A stretch of 64,000 nucleotides of DNA, from NCBI RefSeq assembly GCF_003353175.1, contig NZ_QHKS01000007.1, positions 62,001 to 126,000 of the forward strand. The letters run 5' to 3'. Position 1 is the stretch's first letter. Each line of letters opens with the position of its first letter. Source of the stretch: Paraburkholderia lacunae. Lineage in GTDB: Bacteria > Pseudomonadota > Gammaproteobacteria > Burkholderiales > Burkholderiaceae. Below, piece by piece: positions 46,493 through 55,424 of the stretch. The notes under the pieces were generated by a model. That model saw only the letters and a list, made by a program, of their open reading frames with translations, was not told where the DNA came from and did not search any database. Both the position numbers and the translations under genes were made by a program.

Positions 46493-46756
46493 TCAGCCCG
46501 CGAGCGTGTCGTCCACTACCCGCTGCCCGGCGCTATATCCCGCCATGAGCGCCTCGGCTTGTGTCGCGAATGGTTGCTGGGTGGTCGACGAGAGGCGTAT
46601 CGGCGCAACCAGCGGGTGAGTAGCGCCCGCCATTCTGATTTGCACAACGGCGACGAATCCCTGCGGGGCCAATAGCGTAACGCCGCCTGCAGTCTTCCAC
46701 ACTGGCTCGAGCTCCACGGCGACTTCAAAGCCTTTGTATCCGTAAATTCTTTTCAT
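46493..46756 (-). CDS. Hypothetical small protein, Burkholderia-type (MKRIYGYKGFEV)
   Basis: 87 residues, no signal peptide or membrane segment. It is built from strands: MKRIYGYKGFEVAVELEP, LLAPQGFVAVVQI, then SAGQRVVDDTLAG. The periodic aromatic/hydrophobic pattern and my memory of similar small proteins in Burkholderia support a real gene, but no function is known. It lies alone in a gene-poor region. Confidence 0.65.
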   Translation of the reverse strand: MKRIYGYKGFEVAVELEPVWKTAGGVTLLAPQGFVAVVQIRMAGATHPLVAPIRLSSTTQQPFATQAEALMAGYSAGQRVVDDTLAG

Positions 46757-47167
46757 TGCCGACCTTGCCTGCCTGATTCAGCCCGTCCTGAAACTGCCCC
46801 CTACTGGAAAGTGTACATCCCGCTGGCAACGTGGCGGCGACGAGCATCTTCCACTACCTATCCTGTCCGGCATCCTCGACTGCCCAATTTTGTGACGGGA
46901 CCACGACAGCAATAGTTTGCGCGATGCATCAGTACGCCAGCCCGCTATTTCCCGTAGTGACGCTGATGTTCATGCATAAGGACGCGGGGGTGTCGCGGGC
47001 ACCGGTCTACAGGTTTCACCTAACCTGGCAGGTTGGAAAAGCTGGACCAGTGGGTGCTCAGGGCGCAATTGACTGCCAAGGAAGTCGGGGCTTTTGGGTC
47101 ATGTGTAAACACCCCATGAAGGCACCGTGCACCCGATGAAGGCACCGTGGCGCGCTATCGCCGACCG
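46757..47167. other. Gene-poor region with a 20-bp tandem duplication
   Basis: 411 bp without a supported gene. The segment ACCCNATGAAGGCACCGTG plus one base occurs twice in tandem at 47111-47130 and 47131-47150. A frame with LEKLDQWVLRAQLTAKEVGA near 47030-47090 could be a relic of a coding sequence, but it is not assignable. Confidence 0.35.
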
Positions 47168-48016
47168 TCACTCGGCCACGCGCGCCACCGCGGCGGCGGG
47201 GTCGCCGCCGGTGCGCCTGCGCAGCGGCCAGTACAGCGCGGCCAGCACTGACGCGGGCTCGGCGGCGTCGTCAAGCCCGGTTGGCGGCCACTCGTGCGGC
47301 GCCGGTGTCCACATCGTGCCGAACAGGCGATCCCACAACGGAAACATTTGCGTGAAGTTCTTATCGAAATGTTCGGCGCGGCGAGAGTGATGCAGCCGGT
47401 GATATTGCGGGTTGTTGACCCACGTAACGAAGCGACCGAGGTTGATGCGCAGGTTCATATGCGCAAAAAAGTTGACTGGCAAAAACACCAGGGTGGCGAT
47501 GCCTGCGATCGACGGATCGACCCTGAACAGCACGCCGACCAACGGAAACATCAGGAAGCCCTTGAGTAGCGCTTCAAACCAGTAGTGGCGCGTGGTCAGA
47601 GTGACGTTGAACGATTCCGCGCTGTGATGCAACGAATGCATGCGCCACAGCAGCGGCCACGCATGTTGCAGGCGATGAAACAGATATTCGAGCAGGTCGA
47701 TCGTGAGCACGAGCGCAAGAACCGATACGAACACGCCCCAGCCGTGGGCGGGCAACACGATCAGGCCGCCTCCCAGCAGGTTGACGATCCAGACCGAAGC
47801 GGCCGCGGTCAACGGCCGCGCGGCCTGACCCAAGGCCGTAGAGATAGCTGAGTATGCGAGGTTCAAACGGATGACCGCCCTGGACTGCAGATGCTGTACC
47901 GGCCGGCGCGCCTCGATCAACGCGCCTACGATGAACAGCGACAACACGATCTCATAGCGGAACCACCATTCGCATGCGAAGTGCCACAGCGCAGGAAGCG
48001 GATTGGACGCAAGCAT
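47168..48016 (-). CDS. Sterol desaturase/fatty acid hydroxylase superfamily membrane protein
   Basis: 282 residues, four or more transmembrane helices, with the eight-histidine di-iron pattern: HRLQH (about 113-117), HSLHH (about 127-131), and HRLHH (about 205-209) followed by HFDKNFTQMFPLWDRLFGT. Such enzymes hydroxylate or desaturate lipids in the membrane using O2. It lies upstream-adjacent to a group of glycan and membrane genes but its lipid substrate is unknown. Confidence 0.88.
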   Translation of the reverse strand: MLASNPLPALWHFACEWWFRYEIVLSLFIVGALIEARRPVQHLQSRAVIRLNLAYSAISTALGQAARPLTAAASVWIVNLLGGGLIVLPAHGWGVFVSVLALVLTIDLLEYLFHRLQHAWPLLWRMHSLHHSAESFNVTLTTRHYWFEALLKGFLMFPLVGVLFRVDPSIAGIATLVFLPVNFFAHMNLRINLGRFVTWVNNPQYHRLHHSRRAEHFDKNFTQMFPLWDRLFGTMWTPAPHEWPPTGLDDAAEPASVLAALYWPLRRRTGGDPAAAVARVAE

Positions 48017-48118
48017 GGATTTCCTCCATAGATATAAGGCCGGCTTCTTGCTCGGTCGTCAGTTATGCTGTTAGAACGTTCTCGATAGAGGATGCGACGA
48101 CTCACAGATATCCACACC

Positions 48119-48496
48119 CTATCGATATGTCCAGCGACGGTGTGTGACAAAAGTGAGCGGAGTCACCGCGCAGACGACGATTGCAATCCCTATCCACGGA
48201 CCCGCTCCGGCAACCTGCATGAGGTACGACACCAGTCCGGCCAAAGCCATACCGCCAAGCGAAACAACGATGAATCGCCAGACATTCCTGAGACGAAGCG
48301 AAGACGAAAAGCTCCAAAGCGTGTTCACCAGATATGACCAGCACGTCGCGCTGGCGAACGCCACCGTGTTCGCCAGCGTCGGCGAGGCGCCGGCGTGCGA
48401 TATCAGCACGACGGCCACGATGATATGCAACGCTGTCGCCAGCAGTCCGCAGACACCGAAGCGGACCAGTCTTATCAACTCGGGGTGGGCTGTCAT
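48119..48496 (-). CDS. GtrA family membrane protein
   Basis: 125 residues with four transmembrane helices, the normal GtrA plan: FGVCGLLATALHIIVAVVL first, then NTVAFASATCWSYLVNTLWSF with the conserved Asn-Trp-F pattern, and a basic C-terminus HRRWTYR. GtrA proteins are thought to move polyprenyl-phosphate-linked sugars across the inner membrane together with a GtrB-type glycosyltransferase, and one is encoded 760 bp upstream in the same direction. It lies 7 bp after the methyltransferase gene, so the group is an operon. Confidence 0.88.
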   Translation of the reverse strand: MTAHPELIRLVRFGVCGLLATALHIIVAVVLISHAGASPTLANTVAFASATCWSYLVNTLWSFSSSLRLRNVWRFIVVSLGGMALAGLVSYLMQVAGAGPWIGIAIVVCAVTPLTFVTHRRWTYR

Positions 48497-48503
48497 AGCC
48501 GAG

Positions 48504-49238
48504 TCACTTCGCCGTCAGCACAGCGAGTAGCGAAACTCCGCACGGCAACGCGCCATGTGAAAGCCAGTGGCGCTCCGCGCTGAAGATCCGGTATAGCAGC
48601 GTATTCAGCACGCCGGCCGGCGTGGCATCGCCGCTCGATCTGTCGCGCTTGAGCAGGCGATCGATTAAACGCACGGCAATCGCGAGCGGAAGCAGCGGCG
48701 TGTTGAAGTACGTGATGCGTTCGATGCGGTATCCAGCTTCGTCCGCACACGCCGTCAGCGTCGCTCGACTGTAGCGTCTGTGGTGCTGAAGAAACACGTC
48801 ATGCGCGCTCCATAGCCATTGATAGGCCGGTACCGTCACGACAACTTTTCCGCCGGAGGCCAGCACCTCCCGCATGCGCACCAGCGAGCCCACGTCGTCG
48901 GCGATGTGCTCAAGGCAATCAAAAAAACAGATCAGGTCAAAGCGTTCGCAGTAGAACGGCAGATCATCCGGACAACGCCCCGCGCGGATGTCGAAGCGCT
49001 CACCGGTGCTTTTTGCGGTCAGCCTCCGTGCCGTTTCGTCCATTTCAATTCCACTCACACTGCCAAATTCGGCCAGCATCTCCAGGTTGCCGCCTGTGCC
49101 CGAGCCCACTTCGAGCACGCGCGCTCGGGACGGCAACGCGAGGCGGCGCAGTATCGAACGCAACACATCGCGCCGGCCGCGAAACCACCAATGTTCGGCC
49201 TCGGTTTCGGCCATCTGCAGATAAGCATCCGGGGACAT
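48504..49238 (-). CDS. Class I SAM-dependent methyltransferase
   Basis: 244 residues. The SAM-binding motif VLEVGSGTGGNLEML is at about 41-55, with the acidic residue in GIEMDE and the DLICFFDCLEHI motif typical of small-molecule methyltransferases of type 11. The C-terminus has a hydrophobic stretch, suggesting membrane contact. Methylation of a lipid-linked sugar or similar is inferred only from its position between GtrA and the glycosyltransferase genes. Confidence 0.85.
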   Translation of the reverse strand: MSPDAYLQMAETEAEHWWFRGRRDVLRSILRRLALPSRARVLEVGSGTGGNLEMLAEFGSVSGIEMDETARRLTAKSTGERFDIRAGRCPDDLPFYCERFDLICFFDCLEHIADDVGSLVRMREVLASGGKVVVTVPAYQWLWSAHDVFLQHHRRYSRATLTACADEAGYRIERITYFNTPLLPLAIAVRLIDRLLKRDRSSGDATPAGVLNTLLYRIFSAERHWLSHGALPCGVSLLAVLTAK

Positions 49239-49256
49239 GATTTATGCCTCCACGAT

Positions 49257-50318
49257 TCAGCGGGCAGCAAACCGCACACGCTGGCCATTACGCTTGCGTG
49301 AGTCTTCGAGCCGCAGTGTGTTCGACGTGCGCGAACCGTCGCGTTTGATGGGCAGCGTGCTGACCTTGCTCTTTGCCTGATAGCGTCGGCGCACGAGGTA
49401 GACTGGCCTGCCCTTTGTCTCGTAGTAGATGCGCCCGATATATTCGCCAACCACGCCGATGCCGATCAGTTCGATACCGCCCATGAACAGCATCAGGGAA
49501 AGCAGCGACGCATAACCGGGGACGGGGTTGCCGAACCACAACGTGCGGCCAATGATGAAACCGCCATAGAGAAAAGCCACGGTGGCGATCGCAAGGCCAA
49601 TATAGGTCCAGCTACGCAGCGGCACGGTGCTAAAGCTCGTGATGCCTTCGAGCGCAAAATTCCACAACCGCCATCCGGAGAATTTCGAATGGCCGGCGCT
49701 ACGCGGCTCGCGCTGATACTCGACAATGACAGTCCGATAGCCAACCCACGCAAACAGCCCTTTCATGAATCGCCGCCGCTCAGGCAAGTTTCGCAGTGCA
49801 TTGACGACCTGGCGGTCCATCAGACGAAAGTCGCCGACGTTTTCCGGAAGCTTCACTTCGGACAGCGCATTGTGAACGCGATAGTAGATCGCGGCGGCGG
49901 TGCGTTTCGCGAAGGTGTCGCACGCGCGGTTGGTCCGTTTGGCGGCAACCACTTCCGCTCCTTGCCGCCAGTGTTCGACCATCACCGGAATCAGGCTCGG
50001 CGGATCCTGAAGGTCCGCGTCAATCGGGATCACCGCGTCGCCGCACGCTTCATCGATACCAGCGGTCAGCGCCGCCTCCTTGCCGAAGTTTCGCGTCAGG
50101 TCGATTACGCGTATGCGCGCGTCCCGCACGCTGGCAGCGATCAGCTTGTCAAGGGTTCCATCGGTGCTGCCGTCGTTGACGCAGACGATTTCGAAACGCG
50201 TCAATGCAATCCCTTCGAGAACCGGGACGATCTCGCTGAAGAAGTGGCCTACGGCGTCGCATTCGTTGTAGAACGGCACCACCAGTGAAATCAGTGGGCC
50301 CTTGTGTTGTTCAGGCAT
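49257..50318 (-). CDS. Polyprenyl-phosphate glycosyltransferase, GtrB/DPM1-like (GT2)
   Basis: 353 residues. An N-terminal GT2 domain (LISLVVPFYNECDAV, VCVNDGSTDGT, DLTRNFGKEAAL, PIDADLQDPP) is followed by two transmembrane helices (about 235-260 and 270-295) and a basic tail. This is the GtrB/ArnC plan: transfer of a sugar from a nucleotide to undecaprenyl phosphate on the inner face of the membrane. Start ATG 50318 follows GGAGGTAG. It probably supplies the lipid-linked sugar moved by the GtrA protein. Confidence 0.92.
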   Translation of the reverse strand: MPEQHKGPLISLVVPFYNECDAVGHFFSEIVPVLEGIALTRFEIVCVNDGSTDGTLDKLIAASVRDARIRVIDLTRNFGKEAALTAGIDEACGDAVIPIDADLQDPPSLIPVMVEHWRQGAEVVAAKRTNRACDTFAKRTAAAIYYRVHNALSEVKLPENVGDFRLMDRQVVNALRNLPERRRFMKGLFAWVGYRTVIVEYQREPRSAGHSKFSGWRLWNFALEGITSFSTVPLRSWTYIGLAIATVAFLYGGFIIGRTLWFGNPVPGYASLLSLMLFMGGIELIGIGVVGEYIGRIYYETKGRPVYLVRRRYQAKSKVSTLPIKRDGSRTSNTLRLEDSRKRNGQRVRFAAR

Positions 50319-50503
50319 CGCTACCTCCCCGTTATTCTGATTTGACACGCTATGCCGGATGAACGCGGGCGAATGTGGCTTGCATATCACGTACGCTCAT
50401 CTCGGACGTTTCTCTTTCTTGTGTAATCCGGCCATAGGCTCGCGGCGGACTCAACGTTCTGCAGTCGAAAGCTTCGACGGTAACGAGAGCGATGCGCGAC
50501 GAG

Positions 50504-51952
50504 CTATGATCGCGGCGCATCGCGCACGTACACCACGGCAACACCGTCCGCATACAGACGCCGCCATTGCGGAAGCGAATCGACCATATCCAGCGTGGTA
50601 CTGTTCGCGCTCAGGATCGCCCATCGAATTCCGTACTTCTCTACTAACCGCTCAAAGGCAACGCGGTTCGGCGTCAAGGCGACGATGTAATCTGCAAAGA
50701 AATCATCCCCGTACATGTCGATGCGGCCATCGATGAATGGTTTGATATTCTTGAATATCAAATAGCCGCCGAAGTCATAGCTGTTGAAGACAGGCTCCCG
50801 CAAAATCTCTGCCGGTACATGATTTAGCGCCGCGATCGGCGACACGCGATCGTCGGTACGCACGAGAGGTTGTGCCAGACGAAGTGCCGTCAATAGCACC
50901 ACGCAAGCCAACCCAACGACGGCCCAGCGTAACGAGGCGAGGCGGCTCGCGTTGCCTTGCTCGTTTCCGCCGAAAGCCTCGCCAAGGGGCCTCGCCAGCA
51001 GTAACGCGCCCACGACACCGGCGAGCATCTGATGCCGACTGTGCTGAAGCGCAAGATGCAGCAACACGATAAGCGTGAGCAGCCGGGGAATCGGCAACCG
51101 GATCCCCCGCGAAAACGCGATGCAGAGCGCCGCTATTAGCGCTAGCTCCAGCGGCCCAAGCGTCTGAAAGTTCGTTGAACTCCACTCGCCGATGAGCGAG
51201 AGATGCGGCATGCGTGAGACCTGAAACGGGAACAGCAGTCCATGCCAGCCATTCGGCGTCAAAAGCGATACCCCAGTTGCCGCTGCGCAGAACACGCCCC
51301 AACTGCGTGCGATCCGGGCTCGGTCCACCTTCGTCGCAACCAGTGCTTCGAGTGCGATCGGCAAGGTAAGCGCAAGGCCGAAAACGAAGCTGCTATGCAA
51401 ATTTGCCCAGATCAGCATAAGTGGAAGCAGAAGCAGCGATGGCGCCGCGCCCCTGTCCTTCGCCAAAAATAAACCGGCGGACCAAAGCACCACGATCGGC
51501 AACACGAGAATGTGCGGACGCGCAAGCAGGCTCGGGCTGACACATGCGGCTGCGAGCACAAAGACGACCAGCGCAGCCGGTTGATTTAACCAGCGTCGAA
51601 GGAAATGCGCCAACAGTCCAAATGCCAACGCGGTTGTGGCGCCATAGAGCATGACGATGCCGTTCCATGCGCCAGCCTTGTAGGCGAGCGCCATAAGAAC
51701 CTCAGATAGCCACTCATGCGCTACCCACGGCGCTCCGGCGGCCGTATACGAAAACGGGTCGGCGTGCGGGACCGAGCCGTTCTGAAGCATCCAGTTGCCC
51801 GCTGCGATGTGCCAGTAGGTATCGCCATCATTCAGAAACTGCCGCGCGAACAGGACGATGCCATAGCCGATTAACGCGACAACGATCGGGACGGTTACTC
51901 TGCCCCATGAATCGTAAGTCGTTCGCTTTTCGATAATGAACGTATTCTTCAC
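50504..51952 (-). CDS. Multispanning membrane protein, GT-C-like architecture
   Basis: 482 residues with about ten transmembrane helices and a soluble C-terminal domain of about 100 residues. The first loop carries DGDTYWHIAAGNW, an acidic motif after helix 1 placed as in GT-C glycosyltransferases, and a second conserved block HADPFSYTAAGAPWVAHEWL. The sequence is similar in kind to uncharacterised membrane proteins annotated as glycosyltransferase or hypothetical. It might use the lipid-linked sugar made by the GtrB-like enzyme 185 bp downstream. Function not shown. Confidence 0.7.
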   Translation of the reverse strand: MKNTFIIEKRTTYDSWGRVTVPIVVALIGYGIVLFARQFLNDGDTYWHIAAGNWMLQNGSVPHADPFSYTAAGAPWVAHEWLSEVLMALAYKAGAWNGIVMLYGATTALAFGLLAHFLRRWLNQPAALVVFVLAAACVSPSLLARPHILVLPIVVLWSAGLFLAKDRGAAPSLLLLPLMLIWANLHSSFVFGLALTLPIALEALVATKVDRARIARSWGVFCAAATGVSLLTPNGWHGLLFPFQVSRMPHLSLIGEWSSTNFQTLGPLELALIAALCIAFSRGIRLPIPRLLTLIVLLHLALQHSRHQMLAGVVGALLLARPLGEAFGGNEQGNASRLASLRWAVVGLACVVLLTALRLAQPLVRTDDRVSPIAALNHVPAEILREPVFNSYDFGGYLIFKNIKPFIDGRIDMYGDDFFADYIVALTPNRVAFERLVEKYGIRWAILSANSTTLDMVDSLPQWRRLYADGVAVVYVRDAPRS

Positions 51953-52115
51953 TTGAGTCCCCGGTCCGCTTCCATGCTTTGTTTTGTTCTATCCCCAACA
52001 CTTGGAAATCGCTCCGCACCAGACCACGGGCAGCCCTTCGTCGGGCGCATCCTCTTCAAGCTGCGACCGATCGAGTGGCTTAGTGGCCGCTGCCGATGCC
52101 GAACGATTCACAGGA

Positions 52116-52814
52116 TCAGAACACCCCAGGAATCACCCGATAGCGCACATTTCCTTTGTAGCGACGATAGTTCTCGTCGGACGACAGGATCCGCTCCTCA
52201 CGCAGGATGCGCCCACCCTGCAAGGCAAACTGAAAGCCGTACACGAGAACGTTCTGCAAATCGAAGTTCGTCAGCAGAAAACCAATATCCGCAACGAGGT
52301 AGCCGAGATACATTGGATGCCGTACGAACCGGTAGGCGCCACAGGACACGACACCGCGGTTGGCCGGCAGAATGCCGAACGAGCGCCGCAGCGAGGCCTT
52401 TGCAACGAGCTGCCAGCAGATACCGGAAACCTGAAGCGCAGCCCCGATCGATTCCGGTACGAGTCGTGCACCAGGTCCAAGCTGAATGGCAAGAAAGTAG
52501 TACGTGGCACCCATCGAGCACACGAACGCGAACGGCGTCCAGTCACGCTTGACCGGAATCCTTGTGAAAAGCGACAGACCCACGGTGAAGCACTCGGCGA
52601 TCACCAGCAGCAACAGCGTGATGCGTCCGGGATCGGCAAGCCAATGCTGGATCGCGAAGTATGCGAACAGGCCCAACAGCGAAGCCGAGCCGACCCGTGC
52701 CAATACTTCGAGCAACGCATCGCCCAAGCGCGGTATCGCCTTGTGCATCATGTACGCGACGCTCCCGGCTAGAGGTATTACAAGTGCCGCCGTTTCGGTA
52801 GTGATCGTGCTCAT
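52116..52814 (-). CDS. Isoprenylcysteine carboxyl methyltransferase (ICMT)-family membrane methyltransferase
   Basis: 232 residues with about five to six transmembrane helices. The C-terminal blocks AYRFVRHPMYLGYL and LREERIL...YRRY(K) match the ICMT/PEMT-like family (SAM-binding at the membrane). In bacteria the substrates are mostly unknown, since prenylated proteins are absent. Its ATG overlaps the stop of the MarR gene by four bases, so the two are translated together and the regulator probably controls it. Confidence 0.85.
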   Translation of the reverse strand: MSTITTETAALVIPLAGSVAYMMHKAIPRLGDALLEVLARVGSASLLGLFAYFAIQHWLADPGRITLLLLVIAECFTVGLSLFTRIPVKRDWTPFAFVCSMGATYYFLAIQLGPGARLVPESIGAALQVSGICWQLVAKASLRRSFGILPANRGVVSCGAYRFVRHPMYLGYLVADIGFLLTNFDLQNVLVYGFQFALQGGRILREERILSSDENYRRYKGNVRYRVIPGVF

Positions 52815-53326
52815 GTCCTTCTCCGACTGTTCTTACTGGGGCGCAGCATCGAGTGGGCCCGTATCATCGGGCTGGGTGCCGACATATATTCGTCAAGAAT
52901 CCTCATCAATCCGCACAGATACTTTTTGACGCTTTCCAGTTCTCCGCTGTCGAGCGTGCGATCGAAATCGGCCAGATCACGGTTGACCGGTTCAAAGTAA
53001 GCATCGATCAGTGCCCGCCGGCCCGGAATAAAGCGCAACAGGATGCGCCGACCGTCGGTCGGATCGGATTCGCGTTTTATCAGCTCGGCTTTTTCAAGGT
53101 TTTTCAGGGAAGTCGTGATCGTGCCAGGCGATAGTCCCGTCAGTTTCGACAGCCGGCCAGGCGTGACCGGCTGCACCTCATCGTAATAGGCGACTTCCAG
53201 GCATTTCAGGTCGGTGACGTTCAGTCTCAGTTGCCCCGCAACAAATTGGTTGAAGGCCGCGAGCTTGACACCCAGCATGAACCGGAGCTTGACGACCTCC
53301 ACGCGTTCGTCGGCGGCATGAGTCAT
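52811..53326 (-). CDS. MarR family transcriptional regulator
   Basis: 171 residues, with the winged-helix core LRLNVTDLKCLEVAYYDEVQPVTPGRLSKLTGLSPGTITTSLKNLEKAELIKRESDPTDGRR seen in parts (about 50-115), including the DPTDGRR wing. ATG 53326; its stop overlaps the downstream methyltransferase start. It lies between the tad operon (ending 17 bp upstream) and the ICMT-type gene, so it could be read through from the pilus operon. The ligand is unknown. Confidence 0.9.
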   Translation of the reverse strand: MTHAADERVEVVKLRFMLGVKLAAFNQFVAGQLRLNVTDLKCLEVAYYDEVQPVTPGRLSKLTGLSPGTITTSLKNLEKAELIKRESDPTDGRRILLRFIPGRRALIDAYFEPVNRDLADFDRTLDSGELESVKKYLCGLMRILDEYMSAPSPMIRAHSMLRPSKNSRRRT

Positions 53327-53342
53327 GTTTGCACTCCAGTCA

Positions 53343-54326
53343 TCAAAACTGTGATAAGGCCGCACCTGCCTCACCGGACAGCGTCGGCAACAGTACGCGT
53401 ATAACCTGAATGACCGCCGGGCCGAGCAACACCAGCATCAGCGTCGGAAATATGCAGAACATGAGCGGAAACAATAATTTGACGGCGATTTTCCCGGCTG
53501 CCTCCTCGGCGCGAAGCCGTCGCTTGAGCCGCAGATTTTCCGAATGCACGCGCAGCGAATCGCCCATGCTGGTGCCGAAGCGCTCCGCCTGAATCAGCAT
53601 GGCGACCAGCACGTCCAGGTCTTCCACGCCCGTGCGAAGTGCCAGGTTCTTGAGCGCGGTTTCCTTGCTTAACCCCGCTCTCAACTCGAGCAGCAGCAGT
53701 TGCAATTCTTCGCTCAACGTCCGGCTTTTGAGGTGCATTTCATCGGCCACCTTCATCAGCGCCGCGTCCAGTCCGAGACCCGCCTCCACGCACACGGTGA
53801 GGAGATCCAGCGCGTCCGGAAAATCCTCGAAAATAGTCAGTTGGCGCAGGCGTATGCGGCGAGCCAGGGCGACATTGGGGAGGTAATAGCCGATACCCGC
53901 CAGCACCAGCAGCAGGACTATAAGCAGACGGCCGTTATTGTTCGACAGGTAAGGGCCAACCGCCATCAGGCAGACGAGAGGCAGCCCAATGACCAGAACC
54001 GTCTTGGCGGCAAAAAAAACTCCGGGGGCAGACGGACTGCGCCATCCGGCGTGCATGAATTTCGTGCGCAGCACCGAATGTTCCCAACCTTCTTTGGGAA
54101 TCGAGAGTTTGGCGATCGGCTGCGACGCCTGCACAATCTTCCTGACCCATTGCGCGACTTCGCCATCGCCCTGTTCCGACGACGGCTGACCGGAACTCGT
54201 GAGCTGACCAAGGCGGCGATGGATCGAGTTCGGCATGAGCAGCGCCATCACCCCGAATGCGACAAGGGCGACAATCACAAAAACGATCGCCAGCAGTATG
54301 ACTTGTTCATTTTTCATGGCAGGCAT
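53343..54326 (-). CDS. tadC: Tad pilus inner-membrane platform protein TadC
   Basis: 327 residues, GspF/TadC family, with four transmembrane helices and the soluble block FEDFPDALDLLTVCVEAGLGLDAALMKVADE that binds the ATPase. It forms the inner-membrane platform with TadB. Start ATG 54326; a second in-frame ATG at 54317 is possible. It is the last clear tad gene in this window. Confidence 0.93.
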   Translation of the reverse strand: MPAMKNEQVILLAIVFVIVALVAFGVMALLMPNSIHRRLGQLTSSGQPSSEQGDGEVAQWVRKIVQASQPIAKLSIPKEGWEHSVLRTKFMHAGWRSPSAPGVFFAAKTVLVIGLPLVCLMAVGPYLSNNNGRLLIVLLLVLAGIGYYLPNVALARRIRLRQLTIFEDFPDALDLLTVCVEAGLGLDAALMKVADEMHLKSRTLSEELQLLLLELRAGLSKETALKNLALRTGVEDLDVLVAMLIQAERFGTSMGDSLRVHSENLRLKRRLRAEEAAGKIAVKLLFPLMFCIFPTLMLVLLGPAVIQVIRVLLPTLSGEAGAALSQF

Positions 54327-54368
54327 GGGATCGACCCATCTCCAAAGAATGAAGGTGACGTGTCTCGA

Positions 54369-55346
54369 TCAAACATGGATGCGAATGACTTTTCTCATCC
54401 AGACCACGCCGATCATCATCATGACCAGCGCCACGCCGATCAGTTTTAAGCCGGCCGGATCGGTCCACAAAACGCGAAGGAAACGCGGATTCACTATTGA
54501 AATCAGAAAGGCCATCACGAACGGCAGAACCCCAAGGACCCAGGCCGACAGCCGGCCTTCTGCCGACAACACCCGGACCTTGGCAAGCAGCGTGAGCCGG
54601 CTGCGGATGAGCTGGCCGATATTGGCGAGAATTTCGGCCAGGTTGCCGCCACTCTCGCGCTGAATCAGCACCGCGATCACGAAGTAGCGCAGATCGCTGA
54701 TCGGCACGCGGTTGGCCAGCCCCCCCAACGCGTCGTTGAGCGGCACGCCAAAATTGATTTCGTCGAACGCCGTGCGAAACTCGGCACCGATCGGCTCGGG
54801 CATTTCGTCGCCCACGATGCCGAGAGCCGTGGCGAATGAATGACCGGCTCGCAACGAGCGGCTGATCATATCTGCGGCCTCGGGCAATTGCTCCTCGATC
54901 AGTCTCAGCCGCTTGGCCTTGGCCCGGCTGACTTTGAGTGGCGCAAAGACGCCCGCGATCAGCATCACTGCCAATAGCGCCAGCGGCGAAACGTAGGTCA
55001 TGCTGCCGACCGCCCACACCACGAGCGGCGGAAACACGGTGTAAGAAAGAAACTTCTCCACCGACCATCTCAGCCCCGACTGAACCAACCAGCGATCCAG
55101 CACATGAATGCGCGGTACCTGCAGCAGCAGCCGGGTCATCAGCGGTGAATTGCTCAATTCGCGCTGCTTGAGAATCGACACCGCCTTGTCATTGGCATGC
55201 CCCCCTGCGGACATCATGCGGATGCGGCTTTCGAGGCGTTTGGCAGCGCTGCTGTGCTGGCTCTGCCACCAGATGTTGCCGGCCTCGATCAACAAAATGA
55301 TCGCAAAGAACACCAGGATGATGAAGCCGTAGTAAAGATAGTTCAT
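54369..55346 (-). CDS. tadB: Tad pilus inner-membrane platform protein TadB
   Basis: 325 residues with a single N-terminal helix, two central helices and a C-terminal helix, plus the type II F domain block QLPEAADMISRSLRAGHSFATALGIVGDEMPEPI. It works with TadC and the TadA/CpaF ATPase to extrude Flp pili. It is 42 bp upstream of tadC. Confidence 0.93.
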   Translation of the reverse strand: MNYLYYGFIILVFFAIILLIEAGNIWWQSQHSSAAKRLESRIRMMSAGGHANDKAVSILKQRELSNSPLMTRLLLQVPRIHVLDRWLVQSGLRWSVEKFLSYTVFPPLVVWAVGSMTYVSPLALLAVMLIAGVFAPLKVSRAKAKRLRLIEEQLPEAADMISRSLRAGHSFATALGIVGDEMPEPIGAEFRTAFDEINFGVPLNDALGGLANRVPISDLRYFVIAVLIQRESGGNLAEILANIGQLIRSRLTLLAKVRVLSAEGRLSAWVLGVLPFVMAFLISIVNPRFLRVLWTDPAGLKLIGVALVMMMIGVVWMRKVIRIHV

Positions 55347-55424
55347 GGCGATGTCCCATTTTATTGCGGCGGCAGCATTCCCACCGCCGCCTCCGTCCTG
55401 CCAGTCGTCTTTGTCAGCCGTCCG

